Shown in pieces: positions 1 to 7,271 of a DNA stretch of 29,951 nt. Source of the DNA: an uncultured Ruminococcus sp. (GTDB lineage Bacteria; Bacillota; Clostridia; Oscillospirales; Ruminococcaceae); the NCBI GenBank assembly GCA_900752785.1, contig CAADWP010000038.1, forward strand, positions 1 to 29,951. Reading direction: 5' to 3'. Numbering within the stretch: the stretch's first letter is position 1; every line of letters starts with the position of its first letter. Position numbers and translations under genes: made by a program. The notes beneath the pieces were generated by a model, which was not told the DNA's origin, ran no database searches, and was given only the letters and a program-made list of their open reading frames with translations.

Positions 1-794
1 CGAGTAAAAGCCCTGTCCGTTCTGCCGAAGATGTGGACGAGGTTGCTTTGTCCTTTGCGGAGGTCAAAATGCTTGCCACAGGCGATGAGCGTTTTAAGGA
101 AAAAATGGATTTGGATATTCAGGTTTCCAAGCTTAAAGTGCTGAAACAAAGCTACCTTTCCGAGCATTATGACCTTGAGGACAGGATACTCAAGCACTAT
201 CCGCAGACCATTAAGGAGTATGAGCAGCGTATTGTCTGCTATGAAGCCGATACCGTTCTTGCCGAGCAGAACAAGCCGCAGGGCGAGGAAAAGTTCTGTC
301 CTATGACCCTGCGGGGGATTAAGTACACCGAAAAGGCAGCCGCAGGCGAAATGTTAATCGCTATCTGTAAGGAATATCCGCTGTCTGCACCCACCGAAAT
401 CGGCAGTTACCGTGGCTTCAAAATGGAAGTTTTTTATGATACGGTCAATGCTCACTACTGTCTAAATCTTTGCGGAAAGGCAAAGTACAAGGTAGATTTA
501 GGCTCTGACCCTCTGGGAAACCTGACCCGAATTGAAAACGAGCTTGCAAAGTTCCCTGCCAGACTGGAAGTTGCCAAGACTAAAAGAACGGAAACTATCG
601 CACAGTTTGAAACCGCAAAAGTTGAGGTACAAAAGCCTTTTGCCTTTGAAGATGAGCTGAAAGAGAAATCGGAACGGCTGAACGCTCTGAATATCGAATT
701 GAATTTAGACCAGAAAGCCCCTGCCGTACTTGATGCCGAGCCAGAGCAAAGTGACGAGCCGCCCGAAAGAAAATGTGAAAATCGGGAGCGATAA
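1..794 (+). CDS. C-terminal end of a very large ICE protein, probably helicase/methylase family (5' truncated by window)
   Basis: The reading frame is open from the first bases of the window, so the true start lies upstream and only about 264 residues are visible. The visible part is charged and largely helical. One segment (about GVKYTEKAAAGEML-like through KVDLG) resembles the region near the C-terminus of the SNF2-helicase/N6-methylase fusion proteins (often over 2000 residues) that sit before DUF3991/Toprim genes in Tn1549-like elements. No helicase or methylase motif is inside the window, so the family call rests on position and the look of this tail. The last 30 residues are acidic and low in complexity. 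It ends at TAA, 77 bases before the next gene, which has its own promoter. It could instead be another large conjugation-associated protein. Confidence 0.55.
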   Translation, partial: SKSPVRSAEDVDEVALSFAEVKMLATGDERFKEKMDLDIQVSKLKVLKQSYLSEHYDLEDRILKHYPQTIKEYEQRIVCYEADTVLAEQNKPQGEEKFCPMTLRGIKYTEKAAAGEMLIAICKEYPLSAPTEIGSYRGFKMEVFYDTVNAHYCLNLCGKAKYKVDLGSDPLGNLTRIENELAKFPARLEVAKTKRTETIAQFETAKVEVQKPFAFEDELKEKSERLNALNIELNLDQKAPAVLDAEPEQSDEPPERKCENRER

Positions 795-808
795 AGTTAT
801 TTGCAGAT

Positions 809-837
809 TTGTATTGCCCCGCTTTGGGCAGTATAAT
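809..837 (+). promoter_or_regulatory. Sigma-A-type promoter with a palindromic spacer
   Basis: A -35 box TTGTAT (809-814) and a perfect -10 box TATAAT (832-837) are separated by 17 bases. The spacer is almost wholly an inverted repeat, TGCCC (815-819) and GGGCA (826-830), which could be an operator for a repressor. It would drive the small gene at 872 and perhaps genes further downstream. Confidence 0.6.
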
Positions 838-871
838 AAGGGCAGATAGTTACAAGTCGGAGGTGTAAACG

Positions 872-1201
872 ATGTCTGGAGCGTTTAGATTTGAAACCTT
901 TATAGATACCCATAGCAATATATTCAACGAATATCTAAGCTCTGTTGTCGTCAATCTCTCTAAAGAGAATGAGGAATACAAAGCCATTCAGGACGAGATT
1001 GAAAGTCTGTATCAGCAGTATCCGAAAGTGTTGGGTGTGTTTGATACGGAACAGGCAACGGAGCTTACAAAGGAAGAATGTGCCGCTGTTATCAAAGTTA
1101 TGGAGTTAAAGAACAGACTGACCGATATGGAAATGCAGTCGGTTTACTTCCGTGGCTGTTATGACAGCGTTGGGTATCTGAAAAAGGCAGGAATTTTATA
1201 A
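872..1201 (+). CDS. Small conserved-looking ICE protein of unknown function (109 aa)
   Basis: I do not recognise a named family with certainty. The start ATG follows a strong ribosome-binding site (GGAGGTG, about 8 bases upstream). The protein is soluble, acidic and probably all-helical. Its first half (FIDTHSNIFNEYLSS) and its end (YFRGCYDSVGYLKKAGIL) resemble small proteins found between the helicase and Toprim genes of clostridial elements. It has no membrane segment, signal peptide or cysteine cluster. It is preceded by its own promoter and followed by a hairpin, so it may be a single-gene transcription unit. Base composition matches the transfer genes and not the AT-rich gene that follows. 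Confidence 0.7.
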   Translation: MSGAFRFETFIDTHSNIFNEYLSSVVVNLSKENEEYKAIQDEIESLYQQYPKVLGVFDTEQATELTKEECAAVIKVMELKNRLTDMEMQSVYFRGCYDSVGYLKKAGIL

Positions 1202-1212
1202 CCGAACAAAGG

Positions 1213-1242
1213 CGGCATTGGCGTAAAGCTGATGCCGTTTTT
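1213..1242 (+). terminator. Rho-independent terminator after the 109-aa gene
   Basis: CGGCAT (1213-1218) pairs with ATGCCG (1232-1237) and is followed directly by five T residues. It lies 12 bases after the stop codon. Confidence 0.6.
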
Positions 1243-1257
1243 ACATAGCCGAAAGGT
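1242..1257 (+). repeat. Left copy of a 16-bp direct repeat flanking the cargo gene
   Basis: TACATAGCCGAAAGGT here matches TACATAGCCGAGAGGT at 2244-2259 in 15 of 16 positions. The two copies bracket the AT-rich gene at 1308-2234 together with its promoter. Confidence 0.65.
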
Positions 1258-1276
1258 AGAAAAATTCATACCTATA

Positions 1277-1285
1277 TGGTATAAT
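1277..1285 (+). promoter_or_regulatory. Extended -10 promoter of the cargo gene
   Basis: TGGTATAAT is a perfect TATAAT box at 1280-1285 with the TGn extension. The matching -35 position (TAGAAA, 1257-1262) is poor, as is usual for extended -10 promoters. The predicted transcript start would be only about 15 bases before the ATG at 1308. Confidence 0.55.
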
Positions 1286-1307
1286 TCGACTGGAAAGGAT
1301 GATGAAT

Positions 1308-2234
1308 ATGGCTACATTTAAGGATAGAGATGTATTTGAATTTTGCGAAAAATTATTTGAGAAGTTAAAGAAACAAGATAATGGCTATTTCCCACATAGA
1401 CACGATAAACAGGTCTTTGATAAAGCTGCGGAACATTTTAGTATAAGTGTTGATGAGGTTGATAGGATATATGACTCATATACAAAACTTGCTGCTAAAG
1501 CAGAGATGATGAAAATCAATAGATTGCCAAAGGCAAAACGGAAAGCTGCAATGATGCGTAAGCTGCAAGATATTGTGTTGCATAATAAAGATTTACCATT
1601 TTACAAAATTGAAGGCGAGCCATCAGAGCCAATAATCCCTGCAACAGATATTATTGAAGAAGAATTTAAAGATAGCATAGCCGAGATTGCACAGTCAGGG
1701 TGGACAATTCCGTTGACAATAGATATTGAGAGATTAGACGAGTTGAGGGCGTGTTCTTCAAATCATACAGATATTGATGCGTTTTTCTCAACATTTTATT
1801 CTGATGATGAATTAGATGATTTGTATGATACTATTTATAATTCTATTGATAATTTGGGACAAAAGAAAAGATTTGAAGAGTGTTATATAATTTTCAAGCA
1901 GGGATTATATTCATCTTGTCTGACAACTTTGACCACGATTTTAGAGGGTGCAATTTCTACTTTTGGTGATGACCCTAAAGATGTAAGAATAATGAGAATA
2001 TGTAATTTCCACGCAGAAGAAGAAAGAAATAATGGAAATAAAATCAAAAGTTTATGTTGGCAATCAATGTATGAATATACGAAGTTGTTATTTGAGAAAA
2101 GCGATTTTTCAAAAGCAGAACCAGATGAAGCTAATCGACATTGGTTAGTTCACGGACGAACAAGTCAAATTGGAGATAAATTGGATTGTATTCGTTTAAT
2201 AAATGCACTTGCCACCTTATCAAATTTAAAATAA
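1308..2234 (+). CDS. Cargo protein with a C-terminal HEPN-like RX4H motif; possible abortive-infection-type RNase
   Basis: The protein has 308 residues if translation starts at ATG 1308, which is 8 bases after AAAGGA. The upstream in-frame ATGs at 1299 and 1302 overlap or abut that site. I see no membrane segment or signal peptide. Near the C-terminus NRHWLVHGR holds an R-x4-H pair, the spacing used for catalysis in HEPN-domain RNases. It sits in the helix-rich setting (YSSCLTTLTTILEGAIS earlier, then NRHWLVHG) seen in several phage-defence and Abi-type proteins. The N-terminal half shows no motif I can name. The gene is clearly more AT-rich than its neighbours, has its own promoter and terminator, and is flanked by a direct repeat. 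These features mark it as inserted cargo. RNase activity and a defence role are inferences. Confidence 0.6.
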   Translation: MATFKDRDVFEFCEKLFEKLKKQDNGYFPHRHDKQVFDKAAEHFSISVDEVDRIYDSYTKLAAKAEMMKINRLPKAKRKAAMMRKLQDIVLHNKDLPFYKIEGEPSEPIIPATDIIEEEFKDSIAEIAQSGWTIPLTIDIERLDELRACSSNHTDIDAFFSTFYSDDELDDLYDTIYNSIDNLGQKKRFEECYIIFKQGLYSSCLTTLTTILEGAISTFGDDPKDVRIMRICNFHAEEERNNGNKIKSLCWQSMYEYTKLLFEKSDFSKAEPDEANRHWLVHGRTSQIGDKLDCIRLINALATLSNLK

Positions 2235-2243
2235 CACAGAATA

Positions 2244-2259
2244 TACATAGCCGAGAGGT
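2244..2259 (+). repeat. Right copy of the 16-bp direct repeat flanking the cargo gene
   Basis: TACATAGCCGAGAGGT is the partner of the copy at 1242-1257. Its last bases form the left arm of the hairpin that follows the cargo gene. Confidence 0.65.
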
Positions 2260-2283
2260 TTTCACAGCGAAAGCCCCTCGGCT
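2249..2283 (+). terminator. Hairpin after the cargo gene, terminator-like
   Basis: AGCCGAG (2249-2255) pairs with CTCGGCT (2277-2283), followed by TATTTCATTTT. The T-tract is interrupted, so termination may be partial and allow read-through into the Toprim gene. Confidence 0.45.
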
Positions 2284-2314
2284 TATTTCATTTTCAGGAG
2301 GTGATGATGATTGA

Positions 2315-3298
2315 ATGAGAAGTAACCGACCCTATGTGCAGCTTGACCCTGCCGTGATTGAGCAGGCACGACAGATGGACTTGCTTTCTTACTTGCAGAG
2401 GTATGAGCCAAGCAACCTAAAGCGTGTGGCAGGTAATGTCTATTGCACGAAAGAACACGACAGCTTGAAGATTTCCAATGGTAAGTGGTACTGGTGGTCG
2501 AGAGGTTTCGGCGGTGTTTCTGCCCTTGATTATCTCATTAAGGTCAGGGAGTATAGCTTTGTGGAAGCCGTGGAAATGCTCACAGGTATTACGGCAGACT
2601 GGAAGCCGCCGCCTGTTTCCGCACTCAAAGACGAGCCAAAGGTATTGCTCCTGCCACCGAGAAACCATGATTGTAACCGAGTGACCGACTACCTTTTCGG
2701 GCGTGGGATTGACCTTTCTATCATACAGGACTGCATTGCAGACGGTACGATTTTTGAAAGCGTTAAGTACCACAATGCCGTTTTTGTCGGCAAGGACGAA
2801 AGCGGAACGCCCAAGTATGCCGCCTACCGCAGCACGATAGGCAGCTCCTTTAAGGGCGACGCATCGGGCAGTGACAAGCGGTATTCGTTCCGACTTCTGG
2901 CAGATAACCCCGTAACTTCGGTGCATTTATTTGAAGCCGCCATTGATTTATTGTCCTATGCTACCTATCTAAAGCGTGAGGGCAAGGACTACAAATCAGA
3001 AAATCTGCTCTCTCTTTCGGGTGTATATCAGCCAAAGAAAGAGATAAAAGACAGCAAAATTCCCATAGCACTAACAACATTTTTGAACGCCAATCCCCAT
3101 ATTAAGACTATCTTTCTGCATCTGGATAACGACAAGACAGGCAGGCTTTGTACTGCCACCTTAAAAGAATTGTTGCAGAAAGACTACCAAATCGTTGATG
3201 ATCCTCCGCCTGTCGGCAAGGACTTCAACGATTTTTTATTGTCCTATCTGGGGATTGTAAGACCGATTTCAAGCCGTGAAAGGAGTGATGCCCGTTGA
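2315..3298 (+). CDS. DUF3991 and Toprim domain protein (primase-like)
   Basis: The 327-residue protein begins at ATG 2315 after AGGAGGTGA; the same frame is closed just upstream, so this start is secure. The N-terminal ~90 residues (YCTKEHDSLKISNGKWYWWSR, then GGVSALDYLI) resemble the CHC2 primase zinc-finger fold, though its cysteine set is degenerate. A DUF3991 segment follows (about residues 110-170, ending KYAAYRST). A Toprim core comes last: the acidic residue of VHLFEAAIDLLSY (about residue 208) and the D-x-D of FLHLDNDKTGR (about residues 270-274). Proteins of this architecture are standard in Tn1549-like elements, where they may prime or process transferred single-stranded DNA. That role has not been proved. 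Confidence 0.85.
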   Translation: MRSNRPYVQLDPAVIEQARQMDLLSYLQRYEPSNLKRVAGNVYCTKEHDSLKISNGKWYWWSRGFGGVSALDYLIKVREYSFVEAVEMLTGITADWKPPPVSALKDEPKVLLLPPRNHDCNRVTDYLFGRGIDLSIIQDCIADGTIFESVKYHNAVFVGKDESGTPKYAAYRSTIGSSFKGDASGSDKRYSFRLLADNPVTSVHLFEAAIDLLSYATYLKREGKDYKSENLLSLSGVYQPKKEIKDSKIPIALTTFLNANPHIKTIFLHLDNDKTGRLCTATLKELLQKDYQIVDDPPPVGKDFNDFLLSYLGIVRPISSRERSDAR

Positions 3299-3386
3299 AT
3301 GTCTGCTGATATTGCCCCAAGAAAACAATCAAACCACAACAGATTTTAAGAATGAAAGCGAGGATTTAACCATTGAAAAAGTATGA
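3288..3386 (+). pseudogene. 32-residue ORF, probable stump of a TnpW-type small protein
   Basis: An ATG at 3288 sits just downstream of AAAGGAG, inside the end of the Toprim gene. Its frame runs 32 codons (start MPVECLLILPQ, end DLTIEKV) to TGA. In related elements a small TnpW-family protein follows the Toprim gene, and its conserved part (an IGKTTYxVxxHFS-type stretch) would be expected right after this N-terminus. Here it is missing, and the frame runs into the next gene instead. I infer a deletion that removed most of the TnpW gene. It could also be a functional short leader coupled to the next gene. The TnpW identity is from memory of the family. Confidence 0.35.
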
Positions 3387-3675
3387 TGTAACTCTGATAG
3401 GACACTATGAAAAGACCATTGCCGTTTATGCCGACAGCCCCGAACAGGCGGCGGAAAAGGTAAGGATTATTCTTTGCGATACCGACCTTATCGACTTTTC
3501 TGACGATGATTTTGATTACGGAGAAGCGGATATTCAGGAAGCCGATGAGGAAAGAACGGCAGAAAACAGAGCCGATGATGAGGACGAGGACGAATGTCTA
3601 AAGCACGAGGATTGTTCGGACTGTCCGTACTTCTGCCCGATGTGTGGAGAGTGCCGTCTGGAGGACGAGGACTAA
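3373..3675 (+). CDS. DpnD/PcfM-like small acidic protein with a C-terminal cysteine cluster
   Basis: This 100-residue frame appears to use a TTG start (3373), with GAGG about 9 bases upstream; no in-frame ATG offers a full-length alternative. The N-terminal 30 residues (YDVTLIGHYEKTIAVYADSPEQAAEKV) fit the DpnD/PcfM-like beta-beta-alpha repeat seen in small plasmid and ICE proteins. The middle is strongly acidic. The C-terminus carries C-x2-C-x3-C-x2-C-x2-C (about residues 82-95), a likely metal-binding knuckle. It overlaps the 32-residue ORF by 14 bases, and its start codon falls in the presumed deletion junction, which may explain the unusual TTG. The function is unknown. Its place between the Toprim gene and oriT suggests a DNA-processing accessory. 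Confidence 0.6.
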   Translation: MKKYDVTLIGHYEKTIAVYADSPEQAAEKVRIILCDTDLIDFSDDDFDYGEADIQEADEERTAENRADDEDEDECLKHEDCSDCPYFCPMCGECRLEDED

Positions 3676-3688
3676 GTAATGTCTTACC

Positions 3689-3761
3689 AAGCACTGAATT
3701 TGATTATCCAAAAGTCTTTGGATACCAAATTCGCTTGTTAGGGGGCTGCCCCTAATACCCC
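3689..3761 (+). other. Candidate origin of transfer (oriT)
   Basis: An imperfect inverted repeat (GAATTTGATTATCCAAA at 3696-3712 against TTTGGATACCAAATTC at 3717-3732) is followed by a G-then-C-rich stretch, GGGGGCTGCCCC (3741-3752), and TAATACCCC. It lies directly before DUF3789, mobC and the relaxase gene. An inverted repeat next to a short nic-like motif upstream of mobC/relaxase is the usual design of MOBP oriT sites. I cannot place the nick. Confidence 0.45.
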
Positions 3762-3785
3762 GATATGAGAAAGGAGTTTTTAAGA

Positions 3786-3935
3786 ATGAGTGAGTTCCTG
3801 TTTTTTACCATCGGCACAATGCTCGGCGGTCTGGTCGGTGTTGTGCTGATGTGCTGCTTGCAGATTAACAGGCTCTCCAAAAAGGAGGGATTGGAAAATG
3901 AGAAAGCGAAGCGTCCAGATACTTTTCCGTCTTAA
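3786..3935 (+). CDS. DUF3789-like small membrane protein (49 aa)
   Basis: The frame starts at ATG 3786 after AAAGGAG and encodes 49 residues. Residues 2-25 form one hydrophobic segment with small residues (FFTIGTMLGGLVGVVLMCCL), followed by a charged tail (KKEGLENEKAKRP). This is the pattern of DUF3789 proteins, which accompany the relaxase genes of these elements. It overlaps mobC by 38 bases in another frame, so the two are probably translationally coupled. The function is unknown; a membrane role near the transfer machinery is possible. Confidence 0.65.
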   Translation: MSEFLFFTIGTMLGGLVGVVLMCCLQINRLSKKEGLENEKAKRPDTFPS

Positions 3936-4227
3936 CGAGGAAGAAGCCGAGTATCTTTATGAGCTTGTGCGAAAATCGGGTCGCTCAAAAGAAGCGTTCC
4001 TTAGAGAAATGGTAAAGGGCTATCAGCTCTGCGAAAAACCCGACCCCGAATTTTACAGGATAATGCGTGAGCTGTCTGCCATCGGCAACCGTATCAATCA
4101 GCTTGCCGCCAAAGCAAACGCCCTGAACTTTATCGACACGCCGATGCTCCGTGAGGAAGCAAGGAAGTGGCACGATTTTCAGCTTGATGTCCGTAAAAAG
4201 TATCTGCTTCCCCGAAAGGTATCTTAA
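3898..4227 (+). CDS. mobC: MobC-type relaxosome accessory protein
   Basis: The 109-residue protein opens with a short basic beta-strand (KRSVQILFRLNEEEAEYL) followed by helices, as in ribbon-helix-helix relaxosome proteins. The segment ELSAIGNRINQLAAKAN (about residues 60-78) is the signature of the bacterial mobilisation family MobC. MobC binds oriT and helps the relaxase reach the nick site. It begins downstream of AAAGGAGGGA, inside the end of DUF3789, and its stop TAA shares a base with the relaxase ATG. That arrangement ties the three genes into one translational unit. Confidence 0.9.
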   Translation: MRKRSVQILFRLNEEEAEYLYELVRKSGRSKEAFLREMVKGYQLCEKPDPEFYRIMRELSAIGNRINQLAAKANALNFIDTPMLREEARKWHDFQLDVRKKYLLPRKVS

Positions 4228-5633
4228 TGGCGGTGTGTGAAATCTGGGATGTAAAAGGCAGGCTCGACCACCCGATAGACTATGCCGAAAACCCAGAAAA
4301 GACCGCCAACCCCAAATACACCGAAGCCGACTTGCAGGCGTTGGTCGATGTAATGGAGTATGCCACCAACAAGGACAAGACGGAAAAGCGGTTTTTCGTC
4401 ACAGGGGTCAACTGCGATACTGCCACCGCCAGAGATGAAATGATGATTGCCAAAGCTGAGTGGAACGATGAAAGCGAGATTGTCTGCTATCACGGTTTCC
4501 AGAGCTTTAAGCACGGCGAGGTCACGCCAGAGGTTGCCCACGAGGTCGGCGTAAAACTTGCCGAAAAGATGTGGGGCGACAGGTTTCAGGTCATCGTTGC
4601 CACCCACTTAAATACCGAGTGCCTGCATAACCACTTTGTCGTAAACTCTGTTTCCTTTTTGGACGGGAAGCACTACCACGATAATAAAGCCAACCTGCGG
4701 CTGCTCCGTCAACGCTCCGATGAGCTTTGCAGGGAGTATGCTTTGTCTGTCATTGAACACCCAAGCGGAAAAAAGAAACCCTATGCTTTGTATCAGGCTG
4801 AAAAGAACGGTATGCCCACAAGGGATAATGTGGCTCGGCAGGCGGTGGACGAAGCTATCAGCAAATCGTTTACGCTCAAAGACTTTGACCGCCAGATGGC
4901 AGAGATGGGCTACCGTGTGAGCTTTGACCCCAACCGCAAATACTGGACGATAATCGGCAAAGGTTGGGAACGCCCAAAGCGATTATATAAGCTCGGAGAG
5001 GATTACACCAACGAGAGGATTACGGAGCGTATCAGGGAAAATTCCTATGCCGTAAAATTTTCCAGATTTGCCGAGCCGCAAAAAACCGTACAGGTTTTCC
5101 GTGTGAAAGGCTCACTCAAAAATGCGAAAAAAATCGGCGGCTTGCGTGGGCTGTATCTCCACTACTGTTACAGGCTCGGTATCCTGCCAAAAAGCAGAAA
5201 ACAGAATTATGCAAGGCTTCATTATCTTTTGAAAGATGACCTGATGAAGATGGAAGCCATATCACAGGAAACAAGGCTGCTCTGCCGCAATCGGATTGAT
5301 ACGGTGGAACAGCTCTTGTCATATAAAGGCTCTCTGGAAACGGAAATGTCGGAGCTTACCGAACAGCGAAAGGAACTGTATTCCAAATCCCGCAAATCAG
5401 GCGGCGAAGAAAAAGAAGCGGTCAAGGCTCGGCTTACGGAAATTACGGAGAGAATGAAATTCTTACGGAAGGAGGTCAGACTATGCGGGGGCATCGAAGC
5501 CCGTAACGATACCCTCAAAGAAAAGCTAACAACCATACGGGCAGATGAACAGCAAGGAAAGGAGTTGATGACGAATGAACACAGGCGGCGAAGCGGCAGA
5601 ACAAATCGTCCGAATGAGCTTGGAGGGCTTTGA
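4227..5633 (+). CDS. Relaxase (MOBP, VirD2/MobA-like HUH endonuclease)
   Basis: The 468-residue protein holds the metal-binding histidines of HUH relaxases in THLNTECLHNHFVVNSVSF (His127, His134, His136). A tyrosine-bearing N-terminal segment (DHPIDYAENP) and YHGFQSFKHGE (about residues 88-97) also fit relaxase motifs. The C-terminal third (from about residue 330) is rich in charged heptads and likely coiled-coil. It would nick oriT, stay bound to the 5' end and lead the strand to VirD4. Translation is coupled to mobC through a one-base stop/start overlap, and its end overlaps the PcfB gene by 59 bases. Confidence 0.92.
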   Translation: MAVCEIWDVKGRLDHPIDYAENPEKTANPKYTEADLQALVDVMEYATNKDKTEKRFFVTGVNCDTATARDEMMIAKAEWNDESEIVCYHGFQSFKHGEVTPEVAHEVGVKLAEKMWGDRFQVIVATHLNTECLHNHFVVNSVSFLDGKHYHDNKANLRLLRQRSDELCREYALSVIEHPSGKKKPYALYQAEKNGMPTRDNVARQAVDEAISKSFTLKDFDRQMAEMGYRVSFDPNRKYWTIIGKGWERPKRLYKLGEDYTNERITERIRENSYAVKFSRFAEPQKTVQVFRVKGSLKNAKKIGGLRGLYLHYCYRLGILPKSRKQNYARLHYLLKDDLMKMEAISQETRLLCRNRIDTVEQLLSYKGSLETEMSELTEQRKELYSKSRKSGGEEKEAVKARLTEITERMKFLRKEVRLCGGIEARNDTLKEKLTTIRADEQQGKELMTNEHRRRSGRTNRPNELGGL

Positions 5634-6387
5634 GGTCGCTGCCAAAATTACAGGTGCAGGTGCGAAGAATATCGCAATCCTTTTGTATTCCATTCTCAAA
5701 GAAGAACAGAAAACAAAGGGCAAGGCAAGGCTTACGAATATGCTCCGTTCTGGCAAGGAGTTAAAGGTATTTACCGTAAGGAACAGCGACCTGAAGAAGT
5801 TTACGCAGGAAGCAAAAAAGTACGGCGTTCTTTATTGTGTCCTTGCAGACCGTAAAAACAAAGACCCCAATGCGGAGGTCGATGTGATTGCCCGTGCGGA
5901 GGACGCATCGAAAATCAGCCGCATTGCGGAACGCTTCAAACTGGCATCGGAAGCAACGGCTTCTGTTGTGACCGATGTGGAGAAAGCCAAAGACGAAAAG
6001 GCAGGTCAGCCAGAGCCAGACATCGGCGTACAGGACAAGGCAGAGAAAGACAAGCTCTTAGATGCCCTGATGGGTACGCCAATCCAAAAGGAGGAAAATG
6101 CTCCAAACCCCTCGGTGGCAAAGACCGAAAAATCCCCTCTGTCCGAGCCTACCTCAGAGCAGCCAAAGAAATCCGCAGAGGGGGCTACTATGACTAAGGA
6201 GAAACCTTCGGTCAAAGAGGAACTGCGGAAAATCAAGGAGAGCCGAAAAGAGCAGGAAGCAGATACTTCTTCTGCCCTGGACAAAAGCTCCGCTTCTGAC
6301 AGGGCGAAGAAGCCGCCCGCAGGCAAGACGGAGCATAAACAGCCCCAGAAGCGGAAAAGAAAACCAAAATCCAAAGAAACGAGGTAA
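5575..6387 (+). CDS. PcfB/DUF3801 family conjugation protein
   Basis: The start ATG follows AAGGAAAGGAG inside the relaxase gene. Residues 1-130 match PcfB (DUF3801): VRMSLEGFEVAAKITGAGAKNIAILLYSILKE, then KVFTVRNSDLKKFTQEAKKYGVLYCVL. The remaining ~140 residues are a low-complexity tail rich in Lys, Glu, Ser and Pro, ending in a basic stretch (KRKRKPKSKE). In pCF10, PcfB is required for conjugation and is thought to aid delivery of the relaxosome to the coupling protein. Its place between relaxase and VirD4 fits such an adaptor role. Confidence 0.85.
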   Translation: MNTGGEAAEQIVRMSLEGFEVAAKITGAGAKNIAILLYSILKEEQKTKGKARLTNMLRSGKELKVFTVRNSDLKKFTQEAKKYGVLYCVLADRKNKDPNAEVDVIARAEDASKISRIAERFKLASEATASVVTDVEKAKDEKAGQPEPDIGVQDKAEKDKLLDALMGTPIQKEENAPNPSVAKTEKSPLSEPTSEQPKKSAEGATMTKEKPSVKEELRKIKESRKEQEADTSSALDKSSASDRAKKPPAGKTEHKQPQKRKRKPKSKETR

Positions 6388-6392
6388 ACAGT

Positions 6393-7256
6393 ATGAGCAT
6401 TTATGATGTATTCAGCGGCGGCAGCAAGCCCTTTGATAAAGCGGAATGGGCTGCCCAGAAGCAGGCACAGCGGCAGGAAGCCTATGAGCTGATTGACAAC
6501 ACCTGCTCCGAGATGATGGCAGACGGCGAGAGCTTCCGCCAGTATCTTGATGTGCAGGGGCGTTTTGACCGCTACTCGGTGGCGAACGCCGTTTTAGTAT
6601 CGGCACAGATGCCCGAAGCGACACAGCTCAAAGATTATAACGCTTGGAAGCAGAGCCGTGTCTATGTGAACAAGGACGCACAGAAAATCGTTATCCTTGA
6701 GCCAAGCAAGGAGTACACCCGTGATGACGGCACGAAAGCGGTAGGCTACAACGCAAAGGTGGTCTATGACATTTCCGAAACATCGGCAAAGGACAGGCAG
6801 CAGGCACAAGAGCCGAAAACGATGCGTGAGCTTGTATCGGCTATGATTGATGCAAGCCCCGTTCCCTTTGTTCCCGTTGCCGACCTTGAAATCCCTGCCT
6901 ACTATGACAGTAAACAGCAGACGATTTTCATTAAGACAGGGCTTACGGAGGAACAGCTCTTTGTGAGTATGGCAAAGGAAGTGTCGGCGGCGGTTTTCGA
7001 TTTCAAGCATAACGAGAGCCGTGATGCTTCCGATTTCAAATCCTTCTGCGTTGCCTATATGGTCAGCACCCGTTACGGCGTGGACACCAGAGGTTTCAGT
7101 TTTGACAGGCTTCCGAGGGAGTTTTCGGAAATGGACACGCAGGTATTCAAAGGCGAGCTTGGCTCGATGCGTGATGTTCTGGGCGAAATCCAGAGCGATA
7201 TGTTTAAGAGCCTTGAAAAGAACAAGCCGCCGAAGAACAAAGAGCAGGAACGCTAA
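6393..7256 (+). CDS. ArdC-like N-terminal domain protein (probable ssDNA-binding)
   Basis: The 287-residue protein contains RFDRYSVANAVLVSAQMPEATQLKDYNAWKQ (about residues 52-83), which matches the ssDNA-binding N-terminal domain of ArdC antirestriction proteins, including the NAxLI-like segment. The middle (ADLEIPAYYDSKQQTIFIKTGLTEEQLFVSMAKEV) resembles the start of an ArdC-type metallopeptidase-like domain, but the HExxH zinc motif is absent. I therefore expect binding without proteolysis. It lies 5 bases after PcfB in the same operon. A role in shielding the incoming single strand is an inference from the family. Confidence 0.75.
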   Translation: MSIYDVFSGGSKPFDKAEWAAQKQAQRQEAYELIDNTCSEMMADGESFRQYLDVQGRFDRYSVANAVLVSAQMPEATQLKDYNAWKQSRVYVNKDAQKIVILEPSKEYTRDDGTKAVGYNAKVVYDISETSAKDRQQAQEPKTMRELVSAMIDASPVPFVPVADLEIPAYYDSKQQTIFIKTGLTEEQLFVSMAKEVSAAVFDFKHNESRDASDFKSFCVAYMVSTRYGVDTRGFSFDRLPREFSEMDTQVFKGELGSMRDVLGEIQSDMFKSLEKNKPPKNKEQER

Positions 7257-7271
7257 TCGGAGGTGCAGCCT

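Noticed and set aside
6393..7256. Complete ArdC antirestriction metalloprotease
   Set aside because: The HExxH zinc motif is missing, so only an ArdC-like N-terminal domain can be claimed.
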